Source of the DNA: Prevotella sp. UBA6994
GTDB taxonomy: Bacteria; Bacteroidota; Bacteroidia; Bacteroidales; Bacteroidaceae
DNA: 64,000 nucleotides
Assembly (NCBI GenBank): GCA_002449845.1
Contig: DJXW01000016.1
Span: 201,237 to 265,236, forward strand
Direction: 5' to 3'
Position numbers and translations under genes: made by a program. This document shows, in pieces, positions 1 through 8,771 of the stretch; positions within the stretch are counted from its first letter, which is position 1; each line of letters opens with the position of its first letter. The notes under the pieces were generated by a model. That model was not told where the DNA came from and made no database searches. It saw nothing but the letters and a program-made list of their open reading frames with translations.

Positions 1-42
1 GCCACCTGTACCACCAAGTCCAATAATCAAATGATTAGCCAT
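1..42 (-). CDS. N-terminus of a probable tubulin-like (Tubulin_2) protein, cut by the window edge
   Basis: Only the first 14 codons are inside the window; the start codon is at 40-42 on the minus strand. The peptide starts MANHLIIGLGGTGG, a hydrophobic strand followed by a glycine-rich GLGGTGG nucleotide-binding loop. This matches how bacterial tubulin-like (Tubulin_2) proteins begin, although other Rossmann-like proteins can look similar over so short a stretch. It lies 11 bp downstream of a membrane-protein gene on the same strand, so the two are probably co-transcribed. The family is an inference from the loop alone. Confidence 0.4.
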   Translation of the reverse strand, partial: MANHLIIGLGGTGG

Positions 43-53
43 AATATTTATTT

Positions 54-626
54 TTAAAAATCATCATAAACAGTTGAACGGTGAAGATTTGTCTTGCTTA
101 TCTTTTTTGTTTTTGACATTGATCTAATCACACAAACTGCCCCTACTGCCACAAAGCCTAAGCACCACAATATGCGACGTAAGATATACCAACGCATAAA
201 GGAACGTAGTTCTTGAGCAATCGCAACAGGCAACTGACTCGCCGTATATCCATGGAACTCACCGCCACCTATATAATATTCCAAGATAGGGAACTCGTCG
301 ATGATTGCGTCAATAACCTCTGAAGCCTGAGCCTGAGATACTTCATCTTCTGGAGAGTAGGATTGCACCAGCGCAGTGATTTGCTGCTCATATTCATCCG
401 TCATACTGATGATTTTCAGGGAGCCAACTATTAATACGCATTGGAATGACAGGAATAGGAACAATACAGCACCCACCAAATAACTGACGGGTGAAAAAGT
501 TGCATCCTTATACCAACCCTTGATGAGGAAGACAAACAATGCTAAACAGGAAATGGCAATGAGCACTCCCCAAATCACGCTACTAAAAGAGTATCTTAGT
601 ATTTCGAATAGAATCATAGATGGCAT
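54..626 (-). CDS. Hypothetical inner-membrane protein with paired N-terminal helices and one C-terminal helix
   Basis: 190 residues. Hydrophobic segments lie at about 15-35 and 47-70, with a third near 145-165. Between them is a soluble stretch rich in Asp/Glu (about 75-135), followed by a Lys/Arg-rich tail after the last helix. No catalytic motif is recognisable. The gene sits directly upstream of the probable tubulin-like gene and may supply its membrane partner, but that is inferred from adjacency only. The start at 624-626 is used; a second in-frame Met lies three codons further in. Confidence 0.6.
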   Translation of the reverse strand: MPSMILFEILRYSFSSVIWGVLIAISCLALFVFLIKGWYKDATFSPVSYLVGAVLFLFLSFQCVLIVGSLKIISMTDEYEQQITALVQSYSPEDEVSQAQASEVIDAIIDEFPILEYYIGGGEFHGYTASQLPVAIAQELRSFMRWYILRRILWCLGFVAVGAVCVIRSMSKTKKISKTNLHRSTVYDDF

Positions 627-1071
627 CTCTCCGCCCGTTATGGCTCATGTCGCAGGCAACTTATTGTTTCTGGTTAGGCATACAAAGAAGTGTGAGCCAA
701 TTAGTACTATACTCTCCGTTTGGCTCTGGACTGCCTGAATATGAATATAGAAAAACAGCTCACACCCAAGACAGTATATATACATAGGTATATAATCCAT
801 CAAGGGAAGAGCGTTTCTAACTATCCCAATATTCAGTGAATTGTCCAGATTCAACGGATGGAACAGCGCTAAACGCTTCTTCAGTATGACTGCCGCAATT
901 ACATTGCAACGTTACAAAGATAAGAATTATTTAGCAAAAACGTTCAATGTGAGCCGTCTTTTTTGCAAAAGTACTCCTTTTTTTTTATAAAATCAGTAAC
1001 TTCGGCATATTATTTCCTCTATATAATTGACATTAAAAACAATTACATTGTAAAATAGCTGTTTATCACAG
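627..1071. other. Gene-poor 445-bp gap
   Basis: No convincing gene is seen. A 69-codon minus-strand reading frame (645-854) has no recognisable domain and is not called. The right part carries a TAnnTTTG-type promoter element on the minus strand, so the gap probably contains a long 5' leader for the membrane-protein/tubulin-like operon. The A+T-rich stretch at 960-1070 holds nothing else identifiable. Confidence 0.5.
915..922 (-). promoter_or_regulatory. Bacteroidetes -7 promoter element (TATCTTTG)
   Basis: The minus strand reads TATCTTTG, a match to the TAnnTTTG element of Bacteroidetes promoters. Its upstream flank, CTAAATAATTCT, recurs in front of the promoter-like element at 2986-2993. 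It faces the 54-626 gene about 290 bp away. Confidence 0.45.
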
Positions 1072-1476
1072 TTATTTTAACACAACACTTTTGTAGCCTT
1101 CAATGAATTGCTTGCAATATTCATCCAAAAGTTCATCACTAACATCATACCCATAATCTTCTTTACAAGCGGTCCTTGCAATCACATTCTGAATATGACT
1201 CAATCCTTCTTCCCTTGTTGAGCCCATTCTAATGTAATAATTTATTGTATTCCCCCCATCACTATAGCCAAATTTGACACCATCGTTATAACCAAGTTCT
1301 CTAAACTCGTCTCTTTTACTCTTTTGGGGCGCTTCCTTAGTTACAGACTCTTCTCTTTGTTCTGTTTGTTGGGTAGAACTGGTGCTTTTGTTGTTTGAAC
1401 TTGTCTCTTCGTCTGAAGCGGCAAAACCAACGGCAAACAATGCCAATACAATTAATGATAAGATACTTTTTTTCAT
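1072..1476 (-). CDS. Small secreted hypothetical protein
   Basis: 134 residues with an N-terminal signal peptide: a MKK start, a hydrophobic core to about residue 17, and Ala residues before a Ser/Thr/Glu-rich linker at about 20-55. The C-terminal part is a small folded region with a few aromatic residues (GYNDGVKFGYSDGG) and one Cys near each end (C104 and C122). No lipobox is present, so periplasmic or outside release is likely. It lies 12 bp downstream of the VanZ-like gene and is probably co-transcribed with it. Function unknown. Confidence 0.6.
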   Translation of the reverse strand: MKKSILSLIVLALFAVGFAASDEETSSNNKSTSSTQQTEQREESVTKEAPQKSKRDEFRELGYNDGVKFGYSDGGNTINYYIRMGSTREEGLSHIQNVIARTACKEDYGYDVSDELLDEYCKQFIEGYKSVVLK

Positions 1477-1488
1477 ACTTTTAATTTT

Positions 1489-1938
1489 TTAATTGAACAT
1501 GGTATAATAAATGTAAATAATTGGCGGTATTAAATAACAAATGAGATCATAGACATCAAAAGTTCCTTTTACTAATGAAAAATATTGCAATAACTCACTA
1601 CCGATGGTGACTACTGGAATCACCGCAATAAAGAGATATTTTTTCCATTTGTAATAACCGTGCCATACAGCATCAATGATTAAAAGATATGCCGCACTAT
1701 ATAGACCGTCTGGCAAAGAGAACTTAAAGAAATCAGAAACATCCCAATCAAGAACAAAATGCCGAAGCGAATCCACAAGAGTTCCCATCCCTAAAGCCTT
1801 GCACCACACATAGATGTAAAGGGTCTTGCTCCTAAACAAAAGATAAATGGCACCACCACAAAGGAGGAAGAGTACCCCCAAAAACACCTTGGCTTTATTT
1901 GCGTACAGCAGTAATCCATGCCCTTCTCTTTCATTCAT
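1489..1938 (-). CDS. VanZ-like membrane protein
   Basis: 149 residues with about four hydrophobic segments. The third and fourth carry the VanZ-like pattern: a loop with SELLQYFSLVKGTFDVYDL followed by a final helix. VanZ-family proteins are small integral membrane proteins; the founder gives low-level teicoplanin resistance, but most members have no known role. Here it sits between a secreted protein and an AbiEii-type gene, all on one strand. The family call rests on the SELLQ...GTFD..D pattern. Confidence 0.65.
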   Translation of the reverse strand: MNEREGHGLLLYANKAKVFLGVLFLLCGGAIYLLFRSKTLYIYVWCKALGMGTLVDSLRHFVLDWDVSDFFKFSLPDGLYSAAYLLIIDAVWHGYYKWKKYLFIAVIPVVTIGSELLQYFSLVKGTFDVYDLICYLIPPIIYIYYTMFN

Positions 1939-2006
1939 CTTTGTTATAACTCTCTTTTTGCTTTGTTAAGCTAACATGTAATATCAGCCTTTCGATTCAA
2001 ACGATG

Positions 2007-2014
2007 CAAAAATA
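2007..2014 (-). promoter_or_regulatory. -7 promoter element (TATTTTTG)
   Basis: The minus strand reads TATTTTTG, fitting TAnnTTTG, about 70 bp upstream of the VanZ-like start. No clear -33 TTTG is seen at the usual spacing. Confidence 0.35.
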
Positions 2015-2075
2015 GAGAAAGAAAACAGAAAATGGAAGAAACGGGACGACCATTTCTTCCATTTAGCAAAATTAA

Positions 2076-2702
2076 TCAAAGATACCGACGATTGTAAGTT
2101 TCTACCTGATGTTTTATCTCATCTTTAATTTCATTCCAACCGACTGATTGAAACATAAAAGGCATAGGCTGTGGGTCGGCATCTTCAAAATAAGTCATAC
2201 TTAACAAAGCCCTATACTCTGAACCATCAGCGTATTTTTGTATGTAGAATTGCATTAATTCTTCAAATGTGTAATGTTGAAGCAAGAAATATACGTCAAC
2301 AAAAACTTTCTTTGAACCTCTTCCCATTACAGCATTGACTTTCATCGCCGCAATATCTTTTGGTGAACCAAGCCTGAAGACACCATCTGTTATAAGATTA
2401 TCAATCCACGGATAATCATAGTTTACCACATCTACTTTCACACCATCCAAGAAGTATGCTTTAATGCGTTTTGTACAATTACCTCGAACAACCTGTTTGG
2501 CACAAGTATGCATCATAGCCGTAAGTTCATCAACATCCTCAGTGGTCGTTCCAAAGAAATCCAAGTCGATGGAACGACGATGTCCATATTGCAGTGCCAA
2601 TGATGTGCCACCAACAAGTCGCATTTGCGACAAGAGTGGTTGTTGCATTAGCCTGCTTAAGAGTTCCAAAGTGTTGAGTTCAACTGCTTGTAATGATAAC
2701 AT
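2076..2702 (-). CDS. Nucleotidyltransferase, AbiEii/AbiGii toxin family
   Basis: 208 residues. The signature LVGGTSLALQYGHRRSIDL followed by DFF (about residues 30-50) is the nucleotidyltransferase core of AbiEii-type toxins: a GG(T/S) loop, then a D.D metal site. A later conserved block, DIAAMKVNAVMGRGSKK..VDVYFLL (about 115-142), matches the second AbiEii motif, with KK replacing the more usual KD. In AbiE systems this protein is the toxin partner of a type IV toxin-antitoxin and phage-abortive pair. Its 5' end overlaps the upstream small gene by 46 bp, indicating tight coupling. Confidence 0.8.
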   Translation of the reverse strand: MLSLQAVELNTLELLSRLMQQPLLSQMRLVGGTSLALQYGHRRSIDLDFFGTTTEDVDELTAMMHTCAKQVVRGNCTKRIKAYFLDGVKVDVVNYDYPWIDNLITDGVFRLGSPKDIAAMKVNAVMGRGSKKVFVDVYFLLQHYTFEELMQFYIQKYADGSEYRALLSMTYFEDADPQPMPFMFQSVGWNEIKDEIKHQVETYNRRYL

Positions 2703-2962
2703 CGGTAATCTTCTACTTTTGTATGGGATATTGTAGCTATGAAAGAAAGAAAGACAGGATCGAGTGTACGCATCTGCTTACACTCGTCAACTATTTTATT
2801 CAGTCCATAGTATTGGTTTATCAATTGCCAGTCATTAATCTGTCCATGTTCCAAAACCCTCTGAATAATATATCTGGAATTATTATCCAGTGATAATTCA
2901 GTAGGATCGGCATCCCAAAACAAATTACTGGTAAACATGCTTAACCATTCACTATTACTCAT
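2657..2962 (-). CDS. DUF6922-like small protein, likely partner of the AbiEii-type toxin
   Basis: 101 residues. The sequence has LFWDADP near the start, then a stretch like RYIIQRVLEHGQINDW and LDPVFLSFIA, and a C-terminal YRCYHYKQ. This pattern fits the DUF6922 family found next to AbiEii-type nucleotidyltransferases. It overlaps the toxin gene by 46 bp and comes first in the operon, the usual place of an antitoxin. It lacks the classical AbiEi winged-helix signature as far as I can see, so an antitoxin role is inferred from position. Confidence 0.65.
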   Translation of the reverse strand: MSNSEWLSMFTSNLFWDADPTELSLDNNSRYIIQRVLEHGQINDWQLINQYYGLNKIVDECKQMRTLDPVFLSFIATISHTKVEDYRCYHYKQLNSTLWNS

Positions 2963-2985
2963 ATTATCTTTCGTTGTAACAAATG

Positions 2986-2993
2986 CAAATATA
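2986..2993 (-). promoter_or_regulatory. -7 promoter element (TATATTTG) for the AbiEii-type operon
   Basis: The minus strand reads TATATTTG, 24 bp upstream of the DUF6922-like start. The 15 bp TAAGAATTATTTAGC next to it recurs at 921-935 beside another TAnnTTTG element, so the two minus-strand operons share a promoter block. Confidence 0.5.
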
Positions 2994-3089
2994 AGAATTA
3001 TTTAGCTAAAATCTTTCTGTTTGGCCAATTAATTTTTCAATATTACTTCTTTTTCTCAAAATTTGCCATTTCATGAGGAATAGTAACCA

Positions 3090-4295
3090 TCATTCTGATG
3101 TTGACGATTGAGAGCCATTCTCACGCATTTTATTAAAGACGTAGGCAACAAGGTTTTGAAATTGGCTTTCAATTTCCTGACGAATGGATGACTCTGGCAC
3201 TTGGGGATATTTCTGTACTAATTGATCTGCTATCTGAATGGTTTGAGAATGAAAATCTGTTGATACTTTACTCCAAAGTTTGCCAACGGAAGGAGAGGGA
3301 AATACCGAGTCACAGAAAGTGGCAATGGTACTCTGATAAGCCTTATCCATCAATTGGCTCATTTCCTTCTTCATTAGTTCTGTTGGGTCTGATGGTGTAG
3401 GTTTAGCTATCTTTTCCTTCACTATGACCGAAGTCGATGGTTGGGCAACCTTTTTCTTTGGAACGGTGTCCACTTGTACAATAGGAGCAGCCATCAATGC
3501 CTGTTTATCTTTGTCTGGCTGTTGACTAAACAACATGTCAACCAATAATATGGTTGCACCAAGTAACAACAAGAAAAGGAAATAACGAATAAAGGAACTT
3601 CGTTTCTTGAGTGCACGAGAAAGTTCGTCTATCGATTGGAATCTATCATGCTTATCACTTGCCGTACAACGAGCTATTACCTTATTATATATATTATGAT
3701 CAGACAACTGTTCAATAATTCTTCCCAACGCAAATATGTCTGTCCGTTCATCAACGTTGTCACCTGTCAGTTGTTCGGGAGCAGCAAAGTGGTCGGTGCG
3801 CCCTTGCGTGTCTACAAACGTATCGGTATAGCAAAATCCGAGGTCAACAAGTTTCACGTCATTGCCGATACGGGTGAGCATAATGTTGTCGGGCTTCAAA
3901 TCAAGATGAAGCACTTGATGGGCATGCAGATAGCCAACGGCATCTAATAATTGGCGAAGCAGTTTCTCTGTATTCTTCTTATTAAAGTACTCTGGGTGGG
4001 AATCAATTCGTTTACTAAGAGTTTCTCCATCAACATATTCCATCAATATGCCTTCGTCTGAGCACGAAACATAACGAACAATGTGGGGATGCTCCAAACG
4101 ATAGCCCGTCTCGAACTCCTTTTGAAACGCTTCTTGATAACGAATGTCATTGGCGAATGCAGGTTTCAGTCGTTTCAAGAAGTGTAGTTTCCCATAGAGT
4201 TTCACACGAAAAGTGTCACATGTTGCCCCGTTGGAATCTACAGGTTCCATAGACTCGAACCGAGGTTGTTCATCTGAAAAACGTGAAGATTCCAT
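3090..4295 (-). CDS. Transmembrane Ser/Thr protein kinase
   Basis: 401 residues. A protein-kinase domain covers about 25-230: likely ATP-site Lys K41, the catalytic loop HLDLKPDN (130-137; HLD in place of HRD, catalytic Asp kept), DLG in place of DFG (151-153), and APE (172-174). The glycine-rich loop is degenerate. A basic stretch leads into one membrane helix (about 236-255), followed by a Pro/Lys/Thr-rich linker and a roughly 120-residue C-terminal region outside the membrane with no recognised domain. This is the layout of bacterial PknB-like receptor kinases, but without PASTA repeats. The start codon overlaps the stop of the upstream gene by one base (TGATG), so translation is coupled. 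Confidence 0.85.
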   Translation of the reverse strand: MESSRFSDEQPRFESMEPVDSNGATCDTFRVKLYGKLHFLKRLKPAFANDIRYQEAFQKEFETGYRLEHPHIVRYVSCSDEGILMEYVDGETLSKRIDSHPEYFNKKNTEKLLRQLLDAVGYLHAHQVLHLDLKPDNIMLTRIGNDVKLVDLGFCYTDTFVDTQGRTDHFAAPEQLTGDNVDERTDIFALGRIIEQLSDHNIYNKVIARCTASDKHDRFQSIDELSRALKKRSSFIRYFLFLLLLGATILLVDMLFSQQPDKDKQALMAAPIVQVDTVPKKKVAQPSTSVIVKEKIAKPTPSDPTELMKKEMSQLMDKAYQSTIATFCDSVFPSPSVGKLWSKVSTDFHSQTIQIADQLVQKYPQVPESSIRQEIESQFQNLVAYVFNKMRENGSQSSTSE

Positions 4296-4852
4296 CAGGT
4301 ACTTATTATCTTAATTGATGACAAACCAGAAATGCGACCAGCCGTGAACTGACCAAGCGATGTGCCTTCACGCCACACTTGCACCACCAATAGTGGATGG
4401 TGAAGAACAAAATTAAGAATCTCCACTTCATCGTCCACTTGCAACTTACTGTTTTCACTCAGTTTTACCCTATAGCGATTACTGCCCTGATAGGCAAATA
4501 AGACCTTACGGTCGGGCAGATACGTTATTTCTACTTCATCCCCATACTGTAAGTCTGCAGAACGAACTTCATCGTCTGAGCTATTGAAATCTGAGTTTCC
4601 ATTGTCTTCAATCTTTGACAACTCATCCCAATGAGCAAAACCCAAATAGCGGGCAATTACGTCAAGCGTACTGGTGTGCGGTTGGCGTTCGTCTTGGGCA
4701 AAACCGAGCAAGCGCTTGAGCGTAGTGGCACCGATGCGAACACCCGTTTTGCCTTGTATGTCAAGCGATAGCTGTTCACAATCAGATGGTAAGCGCAAAT
4801 CATTTTCTGACTTGCGCTTCAATAGTTCAATGATATGAAATGGTAGTTTCAT
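4295..4852 (-). CDS. Hypothetical protein with a small N-terminal helical domain, coupled to the kinase
   Basis: 185 residues. The N-terminal about 75 residues contain GVRIGATTLKRLLGFAQDER and TLDVIARYLGFAHWDEL, an arrangement common in Bacteroidales proteins and suggestive of a helix-turn-helix-like module. After an acidic linker, the C-terminal half (about 100-185) is beta-rich (EITYLPDRKVLFAYQGSNRY, LSENSKLQVDDEVEI) and may be a sensor or adaptor domain. It lies 3 bp downstream of guaA and one base into the kinase gene, so kinase and adaptor probably act together. DNA binding is plausible but not shown. Confidence 0.6.
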   Translation of the reverse strand: MKLPFHIIELLKRKSENDLRLPSDCEQLSLDIQGKTGVRIGATTLKRLLGFAQDERQPHTSTLDVIARYLGFAHWDELSKIEDNGNSDFNSSDDEVRSADLQYGDEVEITYLPDRKVLFAYQGSNRYRVKLSENSKLQVDDEVEILNFVLHHPLLVVQVWREGTSLGQFTAGRISGLSSIKIIST

Positions 4853-4855
4853 CGT

Positions 4856-6481
4856 CTATTCCCACTCTATCGTTGATGGTGGTTTAGAAGAGATGTCGTA
4901 GCAAACGCGGTTTACTCCTTTTACCTTATTAATAATCTCATTGGAGACCTTTGCCATGAAATCGTAGGGCAAATGAGCCCAGTCGGCAGTCATGGCATCT
5001 GTACTGGTAACGGCACGTAAAGCAACGGGATGCTCGTATGTACGTTCATCTCCCATTACGCCTACAGAGCGAACCGTACTCAGTAAGATAGCGCCAGCTT
5101 GCCAGATTTGGTCGTAAAGCGAAACTTCGATTTCACCGTCTGTCATTTCTGCTGGTACTCCTGCAGCCAACACCTTACGTGCCTCCTCTCCAGAGAGACG
5201 CACCTTATAATTACGAAGACCACGGATATAGATGTCATCAGCATCTTGTAAGATAGCCACTTTCTCTGGCGTAATGTCGCCCAAGATACGGACAGCTAAG
5301 CCTGGACCAGGGAACGGATGACGAGTAATCAGGTGTTCGGGCATTCCCAATTGCCTTCCTACACGACGTACCTCATCCTTGAACAACCACTTCAATGGCT
5401 CACATAGTTGCAGGTGCATCTCCTTGGGTAATCCTCCTACGTTGTGATGACTCTTGATTACTTTTCCCGTGATGTTCAGCGACTCAATTCTATCTGGATA
5501 AATGGTGCCTTGTGCCAGCCATTTCGCATCGGTAATTTTCTTGGCTTCCGCATTGAATACCTCCACGAAGTCGCGACCGATAATCTTTCGCTTCTGCTCT
5601 GGGTCGGTAACTCCTGACAAATCGGCAAAGAACTTCTCTGAAGCATTCACGCCAATCACGTTCAATCCCAACACCTTGTAGTCTTCCATTACTTGCGTGA
5701 ACTCATTCTTGCGCAACATGCCATGATCTACGAAGATACAAGTAAGATTACTGCCAATGGCACGATTCAACAATACGGCAGCAACGCTGGAATCTACACC
5801 GCCAGAAAGACCAAGTATCACACGGTCATTACCCAACTGTTGTTTCAACTCTGCGACGGTGGATTCTACAAACGATGCTGCACTCCATTCCTGACGACTG
5901 CCACAAATATCCACTACAAAGTTTTTGAGCAACAAGGAACCTTGCAAGGTATGGAATACTTCAGGGTGGAACTGAACAGCAAAGACAGAATCCTCACCCT
6001 CTCTCTGATGATTGAGGCTGAATGCTGCATACTTTACATCTTTGGTTGATGCAATACACTTAAAACCTTCTGGAATCTGGGTTATACTGTCTCCATGACT
6101 CATCCACACTTGCGAGTGTGGTTCAAACCCACGGAAAAGTGGATTCTCCGTGTCAATATATTCCAAATGCGCACGACCATACTCACGCGTATTGGTCTTC
6201 TCCACCTTACCACCGCATGAATAAGAGATAAACTGTGCACCATAGCAGATGCCCAATACAGGAACCTTACCGACAAATTGGCTCAAGTCAACCTTGAATG
6301 CCTCGGGGTCGTGTACACTATAGGGCGATCCGCTGAGAATCACTCCTATCACAGATTCATCACCTACAGGAAACTTGTTGTAAGGCAGAATCTCGCAGAA
6401 AGTATCAAGTTCTCGTACTCGACGGCCAATCAACTGTGTGGTCTGCGATCCAAAATCGAGAATTATTATTTTCTGTGTCAT
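4856..6481 (-). CDS. guaA: GMP synthase (glutamine-hydrolysing)
   Basis: 541 residues. Makes GMP from XMP, ATP and glutamine. The N-terminal class I glutamine amidotransferase has the nucleophile C79 in GICYG and the H172/E174 pair in FHPE. The ATP-pyrophosphatase domain follows, with the P-loop LSGGVDSS (225-232), and the C-terminal dimerisation domain ends in the family hallmark KPPSTIEWE. Length and order are normal for GuaA. The MurU-like gene lies 2 bp upstream and the kinase adaptor 3 bp downstream, so a purine housekeeping gene is embedded in a run that includes accessory genes. Confidence 0.97.
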   Translation of the reverse strand: MTQKIIILDFGSQTTQLIGRRVRELDTFCEILPYNKFPVGDESVIGVILSGSPYSVHDPEAFKVDLSQFVGKVPVLGICYGAQFISYSCGGKVEKTNTREYGRAHLEYIDTENPLFRGFEPHSQVWMSHGDSITQIPEGFKCIASTKDVKYAAFSLNHQREGEDSVFAVQFHPEVFHTLQGSLLLKNFVVDICGSRQEWSAASFVESTVAELKQQLGNDRVILGLSGGVDSSVAAVLLNRAIGSNLTCIFVDHGMLRKNEFTQVMEDYKVLGLNVIGVNASEKFFADLSGVTDPEQKRKIIGRDFVEVFNAEAKKITDAKWLAQGTIYPDRIESLNITGKVIKSHHNVGGLPKEMHLQLCEPLKWLFKDEVRRVGRQLGMPEHLITRHPFPGPGLAVRILGDITPEKVAILQDADDIYIRGLRNYKVRLSGEEARKVLAAGVPAEMTDGEIEVSLYDQIWQAGAILLSTVRSVGVMGDERTYEHPVALRAVTSTDAMTADWAHLPYDFMAKVSNEIINKVKGVNRVCYDISSKPPSTIEWE

Positions 6482-6483
6482 AC

Positions 6484-7239
6484 TTATAATTGATTGATTA
6501 TGAATTTTTCAGCTTCTTGTAACGTATCTAACTTACCTACATCCATCAAACGCAAGTCTTCTTTCACCCAACCCTTGATGTTGGCTTGATGACATTCGTT
6601 CAAGTAGAAATCGATAATGCCGAAACGGTCTGGATAGTTCTCCATCAAGGGGAACAATGATGGTGAAAAGACGTGTATTCCACTGAAGGCGAAATATCTA
6701 TATTGACTTTTCAACACCTCTACCGACATGTTTTTGATGTCTTCAAACGGACTCTTCACCTCTCCTGTTTCCACGTTCATCCATCCCACGAGCTTCATAT
6801 CCTCAGCGAAGAGCAGATACCTTTTGGTCTTGCGTTCACTTACCAATAACAGCGCATCGCAATCATGCCCTCTCTCATAAAAGTCTTTCAAGTCTATGTT
6901 GCTGAGAATGTCAACGTTGTGTATCAAGAAAGGAGAATTGCCATCAAACAACTGTCGGGCGTATTTGATTCCCCCACCCGTTTCAAGCAAAGTCTCACGT
7001 TCATAACTGATATGTATATCCATCCCAAAGTTATGGTTTGCTTGAAGGAAACATAGTATTTGCTCGGCGAAATGATGAACGTTGATAACCACCCTGTCGA
7101 ATCCCGCTGTCTTCAAGTTGAGCAACACCCGTTCTATCAAGGGTATGCCACCAACGGGAACCATTGCCTTGGGCATGGTGTCGGTCAATGGCTTCAGTCG
7201 TGTACCAAGACCAGCGGCAAATATCATGGCTTGTCTCAT
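6484..7239 (-). CDS. MurU-like sugar-1-phosphate nucleotidyltransferase
   Basis: 251 residues. The N-terminal signature [20 protein letters not shown] is that of nucleotidyltransferases that join a sugar-1-phosphate to a nucleoside triphosphate; a metal-binding region with HNVDILSN follows. The protein is short, with no C-terminal acetyltransferase repeat, as in MurU (MurNAc-1-P uridylyltransferase). It starts four bases inside the end of an AmgK-like kinase gene (ATGA overlap), the arrangement known for the AmgK-MurU cell-wall recycling route. Substrate (MurNAc-1-P to UDP-MurNAc) is inferred from the pairing. Confidence 0.75.
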   Translation of the reverse strand: MRQAMIFAAGLGTRLKPLTDTMPKAMVPVGGIPLIERVLLNLKTAGFDRVVINVHHFAEQILCFLQANHNFGMDIHISYERETLLETGGGIKYARQLFDGNSPFLIHNVDILSNIDLKDFYERGHDCDALLLVSERKTKRYLLFAEDMKLVGWMNVETGEVKSPFEDIKNMSVEVLKSQYRYFAFSGIHVFSPSLFPLMENYPDRFGIIDFYLNECHQANIKGWVKEDLRLMDVGKLDTLQEAEKFIINQL

Positions 7240-8771
7240 TTCAATACTTGGTTAATGTTTTGCTCTCGATGACAAATCCTTACCTCCACACCATATTTCT
7301 GGTGGATATACTCTGCCAGATGTTGTGCGGAATATACCGAACGGTGCTGTCCTCCCGTGCATCCGAAAGAAAACATCAAACTGGTAAACCCTCGTTGAAT
7401 GTATCGTTGCACATGATGGTCAGCCAGTTTATACACATGATCCAAGAACGACAATATCTCACCGTCGTCTTCCAAGAAACGTATCACGGGCTCATCAAGT
7501 CCCGTCAGATTCTTATATGGCTCGTATCGCCCTGGGTTGTGGGTACTTCTGCAATCAAACACATATCCCCCACCGTTACCACTGTCATCTTCAGGAATGC
7601 CTTTGCGATAGGAAAAACTATAAACCTTCACCACCAACGGACCTTTTCCGTCATATTTAGAAAAGGTGGCTGGACCGTCAAGAGGATTGGATGGATATAC
7701 TTGTCTGTCAGTTATCTTATAGCCATCAGAACGTTCTACCACTGGTTGTTTTACCTTGGCAAATTGAGGCAACTCGGTCAGCCTGCGCAACACATCCATC
7801 AAATACGGATAAGGGAATGTGTCCTCGCTCATCTTGAGCAAGTCACGCAGATTATCCATCGCCATTGGAATAGAATCAATGAAATGTTGCTTGCGCTCAA
7901 AATATCCTCTGAATCCGTATGCGCCCAACACTTGCAAGGTTCGGAACAGGACAAAGAGACTCAATCGCTGAACAAAATGACGGACTGTGGGCACTTCTAT
8001 GTAATTGCGCAACGAGTTGTAATACTCATGAATGAGTTCGCGACGCAATTTATAAGAATATTTGGCTGATGCTTGCCATAAGAAAGAGGCAAGGTCATAG
8101 TAATAAGGACCTTTACGTCCACCTTGATAGTCTATGAAATAGGGGTTGCCTTCGTCGTTAAGCAACACGTTTCGTGCCTGGAAGTCACGATACATGAAAC
8201 TCTCGAAACTCTCTGAAGTGAGGTCTTTGGCAAACATACGGAAATTAGCTTCCAACTTCATCTCATGGAAGTCAAGTTCCGTTGGTTTGAGAAAACAATA
8301 TTTGAAATAATTCAGGTCAAACAGTACATTATCCACGTCAAACTCTGGCTGAGGGTAGCAGTTTGACCAATCCAATCCACGTGCCCCTCGTACTTGTATA
8401 TTGGGCAATTCACGGATGGTATTGATGAGCAGTTGCTTCTCTTTCTGGTTGTAACGTCCACCTGCCTCTCTTCCACCCTTGATGGCACTAAACAAAGAGC
8501 GATTGCCCAAGTCTGTCTGGATGTAACGTAGCTTATCCTCTGATTGCACCAACAATTGAGGTACAGGCAACTGACGTTGCGTAAAATGCTGCGTAAGATA
8601 CAGAAAGGCATGATTCTCGTCGATGCTCGTACCTACTACACCAATCACCGACGTTCCTTGTTGGGTATAGATACGATAATACTCACGGTTGCTTCCTGCC
8701 TCCTCTAACTTAACGACATGCGAAGGTTCCTCATTCGCCCATGTCGTATAAAGTCTTACCAACTCCTTCAT
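7236..8771 (-). CDS. AmgK-like sugar kinase fused to a RapZ C-terminal domain
   Basis: 511 residues. The first about 330 form an aminoglycoside-phosphotransferase-fold kinase: YRDFQARN (194-201) is the catalytic loop and IDYQGGRKGP (213-222) the metal-binding segment. This type includes AmgK, which phosphorylates MurNAc/GlcNAc at the anomeric position. Residues about 378-505 match the C-terminal half of RapZ, including FGCTGGQHRSV (469-479) and FDCRSTHNPG (405-414). In enterobacteria that domain senses glucosamine-6-phosphate and guides sRNA decay. The RapZ ATPase half is absent. Overlaps of four bases with both neighbours place it in one operon with the MurU-like gene. Confidence 0.85.
   Translation of the reverse strand: MKELVRLYTTWANEEPSHVVKLEEAGSNREYYRIYTQQGTSVIGVVGTSIDENHAFLYLTQHFTQRQLPVPQLLVQSEDKLRYIQTDLGNRSLFSAIKGGREAGGRYNQKEKQLLINTIRELPNIQVRGARGLDWSNCYPQPEFDVDNVLFDLNYFKYCFLKPTELDFHEMKLEANFRMFAKDLTSESFESFMYRDFQARNVLLNDEGNPYFIDYQGGRKGPYYYDLASFLWQASAKYSYKLRRELIHEYYNSLRNYIEVPTVRHFVQRLSLFVLFRTLQVLGAYGFRGYFERKQHFIDSIPMAMDNLRDLLKMSEDTFPYPYLMDVLRRLTELPQFAKVKQPVVERSDGYKITDRQVYPSNPLDGPATFSKYDGKGPLVVKVYSFSYRKGIPEDDSGNGGGYVFDCRSTHNPGRYEPYKNLTGLDEPVIRFLEDDGEILSFLDHVYKLADHHVQRYIQRGFTSLMFSFGCTGGQHRSVYSAQHLAEYIHQKYGVEVRICHREQNINQVLK

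Noticed and set aside
645..854. 69-codon minus-strand frame in the left gap
   Set aside because: Downstream of a promoter-like element but with no recognisable domain, start signal or coupling to the next gene.
7164..8069. 301-codon plus-strand reading frame opposite the kinase-RapZ gene
   Set aside because: It is antisense to a clearly conserved protein and has no domain or signal of its own.
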